From Chlorobium sp. (GTDB taxonomy: Bacteria; Bacteroidota; Chlorobiia; Chlorobiales; Chlorobiaceae), in NCBI GenBank assembly GCA_028278005.1, contig JANQFD010000055.1, positions 1 to 44,572 of the forward strand: 44,572 nt of DNA, written 5' to 3'. Positions 7,480-15,807 of this stretch are shown piece after piece. Within the stretch, counting starts at the first letter, position 1; each line of letters opens with the position of its first letter. A model generated the notes under the pieces. It saw only the letters and a list, made by a program, of their open reading frames with translations. It was not told the origin of the DNA and ran no database searches. A program made the position numbers and the translations under genes.

Positions 7480-7860
7480 ATGAAGCATACAGGATTTGTA
7501 GCATGTATCGGACTTTTCCTTCTGCTTGCCGCTTGCGGGGGAAAGAAGGTTGAAACCGACAGAGAAAGAAAAGATGTCAAAGTGGTGGAAGTGGAGCAGG
7601 TCGAGTCGGTTACAACAGGGACAGCAAGTGACGGACGCACGGTTTTGCTGATTCCTTCTTCCGCTCTTTTCATGCGCGGGCAGCTTGAAGGTGTTCAGGT
7701 TGTCGGAGATGAAGGTACTGTTTCCTTCAGGTGGATAAGAACCGGTAATGTTTCGGGTGAAGAGATCGAGGTTCTCAGCGGACTTGGAGAGGGTGAAATG
7801 GTGGTGGCCCCCTACGTAAGGGGGATTCAGGAAGGGTATCAGGTAACAGTCAAGCAGTAA
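7480..7860 (+). CDS. minimal RND periplasmic adaptor lipoprotein (C-terminal domains only)
   Basis: A 126-residue protein with a lipoprotein signal: MKHTGFVACIGLFLLLAAC gives lipobox LAAC with Cys19. After only about 35 charged linker residues, it enters what in a normal membrane-fusion protein is the last third. VLLIPSSALFMRGQ is the entry to the beta-barrel/membrane-proximal region, and the end has EVLSGLGEGEMVVAPYV. Normal adaptors are about 350-400 residues, with an alpha-hairpin and a lipoyl domain that pairs with TolC. Both are absent here, yet the frame is intact from start to stop and flanked by intact partners. Either a real mini-adaptor or the product of an old in-frame deletion is possible. 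It lies between the TolC gene (gap 67) and the RND gene (gap 18). Confidence 0.75.
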   Translation: MKHTGFVACIGLFLLLAACGGKKVETDRERKDVKVVEVEQVESVTTGTASDGRTVLLIPSSALFMRGQLEGVQVVGDEGTVSFRWIRTGNVSGEEIEVLSGLGEGEMVVAPYVRGIQEGYQVTVKQ

Positions 7861-7878
7861 ACAGGGAGGATTTTGTCG

Positions 7879-10800
7879 ATGAGAGAGGGTATTGCGGGAG
7901 TTCTTGCAAAGCTGTTCATCAACTCGAAGCTGACACCGTTGCTGATGATCACGGCACTTCTTGTGGGCGTGCTGGCAACCTTTATGACACCTCGCGAAGA
8001 GGAACCGCAGATTTCCGTTCCGCTTGTGGACCTCTACTTCAGCTATCCGGGAGGAAGCGCGAAAGAAGTTAAAGAGCGGGTTGCAAAGCCTGTGGAGAAG
8101 TACCTGACGGAAATCGAAGGTGTGGATTATGTCTATTCGACTTCACAAAAAGATTTTGCTCTGGTGACCGTTCGTTACAACGTAGGTGACGATACGGAGG
8201 AGAGCATGGTGAAGCTGTGGGCCACCATTATGAAGAACATGGACAGGATGCCCGCAGGTATGCAGATGCCTCTGGTCAAGAAAGTGACGATTGACGATGT
8301 CCCCGCCCTGACGCTTACGTTCTGGAGTGACAGCTATGGTCCCTATCAGCTGAGGAGAGTTGCCGGCCAGGTTGCCGATGAACTCAAGAAAATTGAGAAT
8401 ATCGGTGATGTAAACCTGAACGGCGGATTGAAACGCCAGCTCAGGGTCGTACTCGACACACAAAAGCTTGCCCGCTACCGGATCACCCCGCTGCAGATAG
8501 CCCGGCAGATACGGTCGGCAAACAGCCAGTTGACGGCGGGAACATTTCAGCAGATGAATCGCGAATTCACGGTTAAAACCGGCAAGTTTCTTAAGACAGC
8601 CGAAGATGTAAGGAATGTTGTTGTCGGTATTTACAATTCAGGAGCGGTATACCTCAAGGATGTGGCCGAAGTTATCGACGGTCCTGAAGAGGTTGAGAAT
8701 TACACATTTTTCGGTTACGGGGCCGCATCGCATGACGTTGCCATGCAGGGTGAATATCCGGCCGTGACGCTCACGGTTGCAAAACGCAAAGGAACTGATG
8801 CTACTGCGCTTGCAAACAAGGTTATTGCAAAAGTCGAGACGCTCAAGGGTTCGGTTATCACATCAGGTATAAACGTGACCGAAACAAGAAATTATGGGGA
8901 AACCGCTTCGGAGAAGGTGTTTACCCTGCTCGAACATCTTATCGGTGCCGTTGTGGCGGTTACCATCGTTGTTGGTCTTTTCCTTGGCTGGCGGGGCGGT
9001 CTGGTGGTGTTTGCCTCGGTGCCCATAACGTTTGCGTTGACGCTGCTTGTCTACTACCTGTTTGACTATACCCTGAACAGGGTGACGCTTTTCGCCCTTA
9101 TTTTTGTTACCGGCATAGTCGTAGACGACTCGATTATCATCGCGGAAAACATTCACCGGCATTTTTCGATGCGGAGGATGCCGAAAATGCAGGCAGCCAT
9201 CACGGCAATCAATGAGGTGGGAAATCCTACGATTCTCGCGACGTTTACGGTGATAGCGTCTGTCCTGCCGATGGTGTTTGTTTCCGGTCTTATGGGGCCG
9301 TACATGAGCCCTATGCCTATCGGGGCGTCGCTTGCCATGATCTTTTCGCTCTTTGTTGCGCTTATCGGCACACCATGGCTTGCGTTCCGGTTACTCAAGG
9401 CAGAGGGGGGAGGAGAGCATTCGGAGGAATACGATATCAGAAAGTCAATCTACTACAAGGTATACAGCAAAACGCTTGCGCCGCTCCTTGTCAGCTGGTG
9501 GAAAGCAGCTCTTGCCTTTCTGTTTGTCGGGCTGCTGCTGCTTGGTTCAATCAGCATGATTCCGCTGAAAATGGTCGAGCTCAAGATGCTGCCGTTCGAT
9601 AACAAGTGCGAATTTCAGGTAATCGTGGACATGCCGCAAGGTACAACACTCGAGCAGACGGCAAGGGTGAGCAAGGATATCGTTACCTATCTCAGGACCG
9701 TCCCGGAAGTGGAAAACTATCAATACTATGTCGGTACGCACGCACCGATAAATTTCAACGGTCTTGTGCGCCACTACTACCTCCGGCAGAGCGACAATAT
9801 GGCCGATATCCAGGTTAACCTCGTGCACAAGAGCGAGCGGGGTGACCAGAGTCACGATATCGCAAAGCGGGTAAGGCCGAAGGTACATGAGATTGCTGCG
9901 AAATACGGTGCGAACGCAAAGGTTGTGGAAGTGCCTCCGGGCCCGCCGGTGCTTTCGACAATTGTCGCCGAAATTTACGGCCCGGACATGGAGCAGCAGA
10001 TTGCGCTTGCCCGTCAGATAAAATCGGTCATGGAAGAGACGCCGGGTGTTGTGGATGTAGACTGGATGGTCGAAGACGACCAGAAGGTATACACCATGGT
10101 GATCGACAAGCAGAAAGCCGCGTTCAGGGGGATTACCACCGAGCAGATCACCAATACGCTCCGCATGGCGCTTGGGGGAGTCGATGCCGGGCTTCTGCAT
10201 AATGATACAGAGCTCGAGCCGGTCGGTATCGAGCTGCGTCTTCCGATTTCTTCGAGAGCATCGATCCTTGACCTGTCGGAAATTTTTGTCAAATCTCAGG
10301 GGATGGGCTCACTGACAACCCGATTGCCTGCCGGTGAAATGATCCCGCTCTCCGAGCTTGTTTCCATCGAGGAAACCATCGAGGACAAGAGTATCTATCG
10401 TAAAGACCTGAAAAATGTGGTCTATGTAACGGCAGATGTTGCAGGTGTTACCGAAAGTCCGGTCTATGCCATGCTCGAGATGGATGAAAAGATCAAGAAG
10501 CTTAAAACGCCGGGAGGTTACACGATTTCTCCGCTCTATACAGCACCGCCCTTCAGTGAAGAAAAACTCTCAATGAAGTGGGATGGTGAATGGCAGATAA
10601 CGTTCGAAGTGTTCAGGGACCTGGGAACGGCATTTGCCGTCGTGCTTGTGATCATCTATCTTCTCATTGTAGGCTGGTTCCAATCATTCAGAACTCCGCT
10701 GGTGATGATGGTAGCTATTCCGCTCAGCCTCGTGGGGATTATTCCCGGCCATTTCATTCACGGGGCGTTCTTTACTGCGACGAGCATGATCGGCATGATT

Positions 10801-11094
10801 GCTCTTGCCGGTATCATGGTGAGAAACTCTGTGTTGATCATTGACTTCATACAGTTGCGTGTTCAGGAAGGGGTTGCTTTGAAAGAGGCCGTGATCGAAT
10901 CTGCTGCTGTAAGGACACGGCCGATCCTTTTAACTGCGGGTACGGTGGTTATCGGTGCGATTGTGATTCTGTTTGATCCGATCTTCCAGGGACTTGCAAT
11001 TTCGCTGATGTGGGGAGCGATCCTTTCGACCATACTGACACTTGGCGTGGTTCCGCTGACCTATTATCTCGTTGAGAAGAAAAAGATTGTATAA
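7879..11094 (+). CDS. RND-family efflux pump, inner-membrane subunit (AcrB/HAE1-like)
   Basis: A protein of about 1071 residues. I choose ATG 7879 over TTG 7873 because AGGGAGGA (7862-7869) is 9 bases upstream of the ATG. TM1 (LTPLLMITALLVGVLATFM) is followed by the porter domain with FSYPGGSAKEVKERV. The TM4 segment GIVVDDSIIIAEN carries the adjacent Asp pair of the proton relay typical of hydrophobe/amphiphile exporters rather than heavy-metal (CusA-type) pumps. A second porter/TM repeat follows, with GMIALAGIMVRNSVLIIDFI. The pump should work as a proton-driven trimer with the TolC and short adaptor encoded upstream. The substrate is unknown. The cysteine-based repressor at the head of the operon suggests a metal, sulfane-sulfur or thiol-reactive compound, which is inference. 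Confidence 0.92.
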   Translation: MREGIAGVLAKLFINSKLTPLLMITALLVGVLATFMTPREEEPQISVPLVDLYFSYPGGSAKEVKERVAKPVEKYLTEIEGVDYVYSTSQKDFALVTVRYNVGDDTEESMVKLWATIMKNMDRMPAGMQMPLVKKVTIDDVPALTLTFWSDSYGPYQLRRVAGQVADELKKIENIGDVNLNGGLKRQLRVVLDTQKLARYRITPLQIARQIRSANSQLTAGTFQQMNREFTVKTGKFLKTAEDVRNVVVGIYNSGAVYLKDVAEVIDGPEEVENYTFFGYGAASHDVAMQGEYPAVTLTVAKRKGTDATALANKVIAKVETLKGSVITSGINVTETRNYGETASEKVFTLLEHLIGAVVAVTIVVGLFLGWRGGLVVFASVPITFALTLLVYYLFDYTLNRVTLFALIFVTGIVVDDSIIIAENIHRHFSMRRMPKMQAAITAINEVGNPTILATFTVIASVLPMVFVSGLMGPYMSPMPIGASLAMIFSLFVALIGTPWLAFRLLKAEGGGEHSEEYDIRKSIYYKVYSKTLAPLLVSWWKAALAFLFVGLLLLGSISMIPLKMVELKMLPFDNKCEFQVIVDMPQGTTLEQTARVSKDIVTYLRTVPEVENYQYYVGTHAPINFNGLVRHYYLRQSDNMADIQVNLVHKSERGDQSHDIAKRVRPKVHEIAAKYGANAKVVEVPPGPPVLSTIVAEIYGPDMEQQIALARQIKSVMEETPGVVDVDWMVEDDQKVYTMVIDKQKAAFRGITTEQITNTLRMALGGVDAGLLHNDTELEPVGIELRLPISSRASILDLSEIFVKSQGMGSLTTRLPAGEMIPLSELVSIEETIEDKSIYRKDLKNVVYVTADVAGVTESPVYAMLEMDEKIKKLKTPGGYTISPLYTAPPFSEEKLSMKWDGEWQITFEVFRDLGTAFAVVLVIIYLLIVGWFQSFRTPLVMMVAIPLSLVGIIPGHFIHGAFFTATSMIGMIALAGIMVRNSVLIIDFIQLRVQEGVALKEAVIESAAVRTRPILLTAGTVVIGAIVILFDPIFQGLAISLMWGAILSTILTLGVVPLTYYLVEKKKIV

Positions 11095-11114
11095 ATTATT
11101 ATCTGCTTAAGACA

Positions 11115-11420
11115 ATGAAATTTCTTGCGATCATGGGGCATGAGGAGACCCGACCCCAGGTTCGGGATCTTTTCAAAAGGTTTGAAGTATTGATGTTCAG
11201 CAACATGTCGATAAAGGGGTGTTACTGTGACAAAGGGATCACCGGCCAGGCAAACTGGCCGATAGACAAGGGAGTAGGTTCTTATTCGTCTCTCTGCTTT
11301 GCGATTGTTGAAGATGACAAGGCAGAGCAGATTATTGCCGAACTTGAAAACAAGCCCATTGCCGTCGAGCCTGAGTTTCCTGCAAGGGCTTTCTTGATGA
11401 ATGTTGAAAAAATGGTTTGA
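11115..11420 (+). CDS. small P-II-like/ferredoxin-fold protein of the efflux operon
   Basis: A 101-residue cytoplasmic protein starting MKFLAIMGHEETRPQVRDLF, with an alternating beta-alpha pattern like GlnB/P-II or CutA-type trimers. A flexible middle loop contains GCYCDKGITG, and the end has the strand FPARAFLMNVEKMV. No P-II uridylylation Tyr signature is evident, so classical nitrogen signalling is unlikely. It follows the pump gene by 20 bases and its 3' end overlaps an alternative start of the next gene, so it belongs to the operon. The two close cysteines in the loop could bind metal or sense thiols. I do not know a function; similar small proteins accompany some RND systems. Confidence 0.6.
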   Translation: MKFLAIMGHEETRPQVRDLFKRFEVLMFSNMSIKGCYCDKGITGQANWPIDKGVGSYSSLCFAIVEDDKAEQIIAELENKPIAVEPEFPARAFLMNVEKMV

Positions 11421-11424
11421 TGTC

Positions 11425-12066
11425 ATGTACCTGAAACAGTTCCGCACGGGAGGTGACCGAAATTTCGGATACCTGGCTGCCGACAAAGAAAGCAAACAGG
11501 CATTCGTTGTCGATCCATCAAACAATCCGGCAATGATCGTCGATGATGCCCGTGAGCAGGGGCTCACCATTCGTTATGTCTTTTGTACCCACGGCCATTA
11601 CGATCATACAAGCGGCAATGAAGAGATCGCACGCTTGACCGGAATTGTCCCTTTGCTCTACGGAGCTGTTTGCCGGGTAACGGGTATAAGAGTGGAGGAC
11701 GGCGCGGTTTTTCCTCTTGGAAACCTCGATGTACGGATCATCCATACGCCCGGCCATACGCCTGATTCAATTTGCCTGCATGCAGGCGATGCGCTCTTTA
11801 CCGGCGACACGCTTTTTGTCGGTAAAGTCGGCGGTACCGATCTTGGAGAGCAGGCTGAAGAAGAGTACCGATCGCTCCATGAAAAACTCATGGTCCTTCC
11901 TGAAAATACAAGAGTGTTCCCCGGGCATGATTACGGAACAGCCGCGCAATCGACCATCGGCGAAGAAAAACGCGGCAATCCTTTTCTGATTCAGCCGGAT
12001 CTCGAAGCGTTCATCGACCTGAAGAGAAACTGGGCGGCGTATAAGAAGGCACACGGGATAGCGTAA
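11425..12066 (+). CDS. metallo-beta-lactamase-fold hydrolase, glyoxalase II/ETHE1-like
   Basis: A protein of about 213 residues read from ATG 11425 (MYLKQFRTGGDRNFGYL). An in-frame ATG at 11401 overlaps the preceding gene and is less likely. All metal ligands are visible: CTHGHYDHTSG (HxHxDH), HTPGHTPDS, FTGDTLFVGKVGGTD (bridging Asp) and FPGHDYGTAAQST. The PxHDYG...ST..EE..NPF ending is shared with ETHE1-type persulfide dioxygenases and related small MBL hydrolases rather than with classical glyoxalase II (GHEYT). Possible reactions are glutathione-thioester or persulfide turnover; an O2-dependent dioxygenase would be odd in an obligate anaerobe. It ends the efflux operon headed by the DUF156 repressor. 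Confidence 0.85.
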   Translation: MYLKQFRTGGDRNFGYLAADKESKQAFVVDPSNNPAMIVDDAREQGLTIRYVFCTHGHYDHTSGNEEIARLTGIVPLLYGAVCRVTGIRVEDGAVFPLGNLDVRIIHTPGHTPDSICLHAGDALFTGDTLFVGKVGGTDLGEQAEEEYRSLHEKLMVLPENTRVFPGHDYGTAAQSTIGEEKRGNPFLIQPDLEAFIDLKRNWAAYKKAHGIA

Positions 12067-12230
12067 ATCAGTCGGCAGTATGCAGTCTTCAGTCAGCAGG
12101 CCAGTGTGGAAGAAAATAAAGACAAGCATACCGGCGATAAAAAAATACGATGATGAACGTGTAACAATTTGGCCTGATAGTTCAGGTCTCCGGTTGCCTA
12201 CTGCCAACTGCCTACTGAAGACTGATCCCC
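12067..12230. repeat. CAGTC/GGCAGT-type intergenic repeats in inverted arrangement
   Basis: An 11-bp inverted repeat, CAGTCTTCAGT (12083-12093) and ACTGAAGACTG (12214-12224), flanks about 120 bp with no open frame. The outer parts carry the degenerate GTCGGCAGTATGCAGTC and TGCCTACTGCCAACTGCC units seen again at 20213-20290 and 24550-24575. The rest of the gap to the CBS gene (12231-12412) is AT-rich and should hold its promoter. Confidence 0.6.
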
Positions 12231-12412
12231 TCCTCTTTTCTCCCCTTCCCGATTGTGACGTTTTGGAATTTTTTTGTACATTTTCTGCTCATGCCCGTTT
12301 CGGGAGGAGTAATCTCTGCCTTTTTTATAGCATTCGTGTATAAGCATTCGTTTATATACTTATAGTGTTAACCGGAGAATCATATATCCTTACTAACCAG
12401 AGACTTATCGAT

Positions 12413-12859
12413 ATGGACCAGCTTGTTAAATTGCGTACCCAACCTGTTTCTGCACTGATGCAGAAGGACTTTCATACCATTAAGGGCAGTTGCACGGTTG
12501 CCGAGGCAATTCAGTTAATGAAGAAAGACAACCAGAGCGGACTTATTGTAGAACCAAGGAATGAGGATGACTGTTACGGTGTTGTGACCGAAAAAGATAT
12601 TCTTGAGAAAGTGATAGATCCCGGGGAGGATATTCATCGCGATCCATGGAACACTCCAGTTTTCCAGATCATGAGCAAGCCGGTTATCAGCATCAATCCC
12701 AGTCTCAGGATCAAATATGCATTGCGGCTCATGAAGAGAACCAATGTTCGTCGTCTGACTGTCATGGACCATGACAAGGTTGTCGGTGTGCTCAACATGA
12801 GCGATGTCCTCCATGCCGTTGAGGAATTGCCGGCCCATGATGACAATGTTGCATTGTAA
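12413..12859 (+). CDS. CBS-domain pair protein
   Basis: A 148-residue protein read from ATG 12413 (MDQLVKLRTQPVSALMQKDF). A GTG start at 12365 would add 16 leader-like residues. It consists of two CBS motifs: residues about 12-72, with SGLIVEPRNEDDCYGVVTEK ending in DIL, and about 83-140, with MSKPVISINPSLRIKYALRL and NVRRLTVMDHDKVVGVLNMSDVL. CBS pairs bind adenosine nucleotides (AMP, ATP, SAM) and usually regulate a partner protein. No catalytic domain is attached. It lies 128 bases upstream of the succinate dehydrogenase genes on the same strand; regulation of that complex would be speculation. Confidence 0.85.
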   Translation: MDQLVKLRTQPVSALMQKDFHTIKGSCTVAEAIQLMKKDNQSGLIVEPRNEDDCYGVVTEKDILEKVIDPGEDIHRDPWNTPVFQIMSKPVISINPSLRIKYALRLMKRTNVRRLTVMDHDKVVGVLNMSDVLHAVEELPAHDDNVAL

Positions 12860-12987
12860 CCTGCCGTAGTAGTTTGATTTCGCTTCTTTTAACGTATTTG
12901 TGATTCATAGAAAGACGGGCCTGGCGATTGCCGGCCCGCATAACCACTGAAGCTGCGGGCGCAGTTCAGAGAAGGAGATTTAACTGT

Positions 12988-14691
12988 ATGAAGCCATTTG
13001 ATATAGTTGTCGTAGGCGGCGGCGGTTCAGGTTTGTATGCGGCCATGGAAGCCATGAAAACCAATCCTTCGCTTAATATAGCAGTGCTTTCCAAGGTCTA
13101 TCCAAACCGTTCGCACACGTCTGCAGCACAGGGTGGTGCTAACGCTGCACTGGCAAACAAGGCAAAGGATGATACGGTGGACATGCATATTTTTGACACG
13201 ATCAAGGGCAGCGACTACCTGGCTGATCAGGATGCAGTTGAGGTATTGTGTTCGGAGGCACCGAAGATTATCCGGGAACTTGACAACATCGGAACGCCGT
13301 GGTCCAGAATGGAAGACAAGACCATTGCACAGCGGCCTTTTGGCGGCGCCGGCAGGCCACGCTGCTGTTACTGTGCCGACAAGACAGGTCACACTATTCT
13401 GCAGAGTCTCTATGAGCAGTGCCTCAAGAAAGGTGTTTTCTTTTTCAACGAATACTTTGTGCTGAATCTTGCTACGAGCGGCAGCCGTTTAAAAGGATTG
13501 ATTGCCATGAACATGCGAACCGGAAAGGTCGAGGCATTTCCGGCAAGGACGGTTATCCTGGCAACGGGAGGATATGCAAAGATGTACTGGAACCGCTCCA
13601 GCAATGCGGCAGGCAATACCGGAGACGGTCAGGCTATCGCTTATCGCGCGGGTATTCCGCTCAAGGATATGGAGTTCGTACAGTTTCATCCGACCGGCCT
13701 CAGAAAGAGCGGTCTGCTGGTAACCGAAGGTGCGAGGGGTGAAGGCGGTTATCTGGTCAACAAGGATGGCGACCGCTTCATGAACAAATATGCACCGGAG
13801 AAAATGGAGCTCGGACCACGTGATCTTGTTTCACGTTCCATTGAAACCGAGATCCTTGAGGGTAGGGGATTTGACAGCCCGGCAGGGCCATATATGCATC
13901 TTGACCTGACACATCTCGGCGCGGACATCATCAAGTCAAGACTTCCGCAGATCCGCGAAATGTCCATGTATTTCGAGGGAGTCGATCCGATCGATGAACC
14001 GATTCCCATCAGACCCACAGCGCATTACTCCATGGGAGGAATAGATACCGATATTGCCGGACGAACGGTTATGGACGGCGTGTATGCAGCAGGTGAAGCT
14101 GCATGTGTTTCGGTGCACGGGGCAAACCGCCTTGGCGGTAACTCTTTGCTGGATATTCTTGTTTTCGGAAGAATTACCGGTCACACGGTGGCGGAAGAGG
14201 CCCGGAAGTTCGAGCCGGCCGAAATCTCCCCCGCGGAACTCAAGGCGACGGAAGAAGAACTGAGGGAGTATATGAAGCCATCCGGTCATTATGAACGTTA
14301 CGGAGCACTTCGTGAAGAGCTGGGACATACCCTTGGTCAAAATGTCGGGATTTTCAGGGAAGCATCTAAAATAAAGAAAGGCATTTCGGACATAAACGAG
14401 CTTCAGGAACGCTTCAAGCATGTACGTGTTTTCGACACCAGTGATGTTTTCAACACGAACCTTATGCAGGTTCTTGAATTGAAAAACATGCTGGATCTTT
14501 CGGAAACGGTCGCTGCCGGTGCTTTTGCCAGGGAGGAAAGCCGAGGATCGCATACCAGAACGGATTTTCCAAAGCGTGATGATGAAAACTGGCACAAACA
14601 TACGACATATACCCGTATTGACGGTAAACCGCAGATCGGCGAAAAACCGGTCACCATGGGTAAGCATGAGCTGCAGGAAAGAACTTATTAA
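12988..14691 (+). CDS. sdhA: succinate dehydrogenase/fumarate reductase flavoprotein subunit
   Basis: A 567-residue flavoprotein. The start at 12988 is fixed by AAGGAGA 9 bases upstream; a longer frame from 12928 is leader. FAD-binding Rossmann motif: VVVGGGGSGLYAAMEA near the N-terminus. The His that normally bonds FAD covalently lies in NRSHTSAAQGGANAAL. Substrate-site pieces are QFHPTG, TEGARGEGGYLVN (catalytic Arg region), HYSMGGI and GVYAAGEAA. In green sulfur bacteria this enzyme runs as a fumarate reductase in the reductive TCA cycle. Its partners follow directly (77-bp gap to sdhB). The third subunit is of the CCG type, so electrons probably enter from a menaquinone-linked or thiol-linked system rather than through a cytochrome b anchor. 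Confidence 0.93.
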   Translation: MKPFDIVVVGGGGSGLYAAMEAMKTNPSLNIAVLSKVYPNRSHTSAAQGGANAALANKAKDDTVDMHIFDTIKGSDYLADQDAVEVLCSEAPKIIRELDNIGTPWSRMEDKTIAQRPFGGAGRPRCCYCADKTGHTILQSLYEQCLKKGVFFFNEYFVLNLATSGSRLKGLIAMNMRTGKVEAFPARTVILATGGYAKMYWNRSSNAAGNTGDGQAIAYRAGIPLKDMEFVQFHPTGLRKSGLLVTEGARGEGGYLVNKDGDRFMNKYAPEKMELGPRDLVSRSIETEILEGRGFDSPAGPYMHLDLTHLGADIIKSRLPQIREMSMYFEGVDPIDEPIPIRPTAHYSMGGIDTDIAGRTVMDGVYAAGEAACVSVHGANRLGGNSLLDILVFGRITGHTVAEEARKFEPAEISPAELKATEEELREYMKPSGHYERYGALREELGHTLGQNVGIFREASKIKKGISDINELQERFKHVRVFDTSDVFNTNLMQVLELKNMLDLSETVAAGAFAREESRGSHTRTDFPKRDDENWHKHTTYTRIDGKPQIGEKPVTMGKHELQERTY

Positions 14692-14768
14692 ATCTTCAGG
14701 TCAGGGTGATGACTTCGTCTATGAAGTGACATTACTCTGTCCGGACAACATTCAGCGGGACGGAATTT

Positions 14769-15803
14769 ATGGCAGAGCATAAAGAAGAGATGAGGGATAT
14801 AACCTTCAGGATTAACCGGTTCAATCCTCAGGTAGACAACAAGCCCTACTTTGACGATTACACCATTCCGGTTGAAAGGGGTATTACCGTTCTCAGGGCC
14901 TTGAACTATATCAAGGAGCATGTGGATGCAACCGTGAGCTTCAGGGCCTTCTGTCAGGCAGGTATTTGCGGTTCATGCGGTATGAGAATCAACGGGATGT
15001 CGAAACTTGCCTGCACTACCCAGGTATGGGATGAACTGGATAGGTGCAAGGTTGACAATGTCATCAAGATCGAGCCCCTGAGAAACATGCCGCTTATCAA
15101 GGATCTTATTGTCGATATGGACCCGATGGTGGATAAAATGAAGAAATACTCCAACTGGGTCGAATCGATCATGCCCGAAGAGAAAATGGGGGAAAAAGAG
15201 TTTCTCATCGCCGAGGAGGAATTTCAGGAGTATGACAAGGCGACCGATTGTATTCTTTGTGCTTCATGTATGTCCGAGTGTTCAATTTTACGGGCACATA
15301 AGGAATATGTCGGGCCCGCGGTTCTTCTGAAATCGCACAGGATGAATGTTGACAGCCGGGACGGGGCGCACAACATGCGTATCGGAGAACTTGTCAAGGA
15401 TCACGGTGTTTGGGATTGTACGCATTGTTACCGCTGTCAGGAAGCCTGTGTGAAGAGCATTCCTATAATGGACGGTATTCATGGCGTGCGTGAAGACGCA
15501 CTCATTTCCCGAGGCGTAAAAGATACAAGCGGAGCAAAACACGCCGAAGCATTTATGGAGGATCTTCCGAAAAAAGGAAAACTTATCGAGGCAACGCTGC
15601 CGATCAGAACCAACGGTGTGGGATGGACTCTGAAAAACCTGCTGCCGATGGCATTTAAGATGATCCTGAAGCGCAGGACGCCTCCTCCTCCGCCATTGGT
15701 CAAGCCTGCCAAGGGGATCAAGAAATTCCGTGAGGAATTCAATGAGATGAGCGACCATGTCAAGCGTGATCGAAAGGAGCAAAAAAATAAATCAGGAGAA
15801 TAG
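14769..15803 (+). CDS. sdhB: succinate dehydrogenase/fumarate reductase iron-sulfur subunit
   Basis: A 344-residue protein, longer than the usual 230-260 of SdhB. The N-terminal plant-type ferredoxin domain has CQAGICGSCGMRING and a further Cys, ligating [2Fe-2S]. The C-terminal ferredoxin domain has CILCASCMSECSI and CTHCYRCQEACVKS, with enough Cys for two further clusters. The extra length is a basic C-terminal tail of about 75 residues containing RRTPPPPPLVKPAKGIKKF, which may dock to the CCG subunit or the membrane. It is encoded between sdhA and the CCG subunit gene, 4 bases from the latter. It conducts electrons between FAD and subunit SdhE. Confidence 0.92.
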   Translation: MAEHKEEMRDITFRINRFNPQVDNKPYFDDYTIPVERGITVLRALNYIKEHVDATVSFRAFCQAGICGSCGMRINGMSKLACTTQVWDELDRCKVDNVIKIEPLRNMPLIKDLIVDMDPMVDKMKKYSNWVESIMPEEKMGEKEFLIAEEEFQEYDKATDCILCASCMSECSILRAHKEYVGPAVLLKSHRMNVDSRDGAHNMRIGELVKDHGVWDCTHCYRCQEACVKSIPIMDGIHGVREDALISRGVKDTSGAKHAEAFMEDLPKKGKLIEATLPIRTNGVGWTLKNLLPMAFKMILKRRTPPPPPLVKPAKGIKKFREEFNEMSDHVKRDRKEQKNKSGE

Positions 15804-15807
15804 CAGT

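Noticed and set aside
7480..7860. Pseudogene call for the short adaptor
   Set aside because: The frame is intact, with a lipobox at the front and family motifs to the last codon; I see no remnant of the missing domains in the flanking gaps.
9547..10200. 217-codon open frame antisense to the RND pump
   Set aside because: It is a shadow of the pump gene with a His/Arg-rich composition and no domain.
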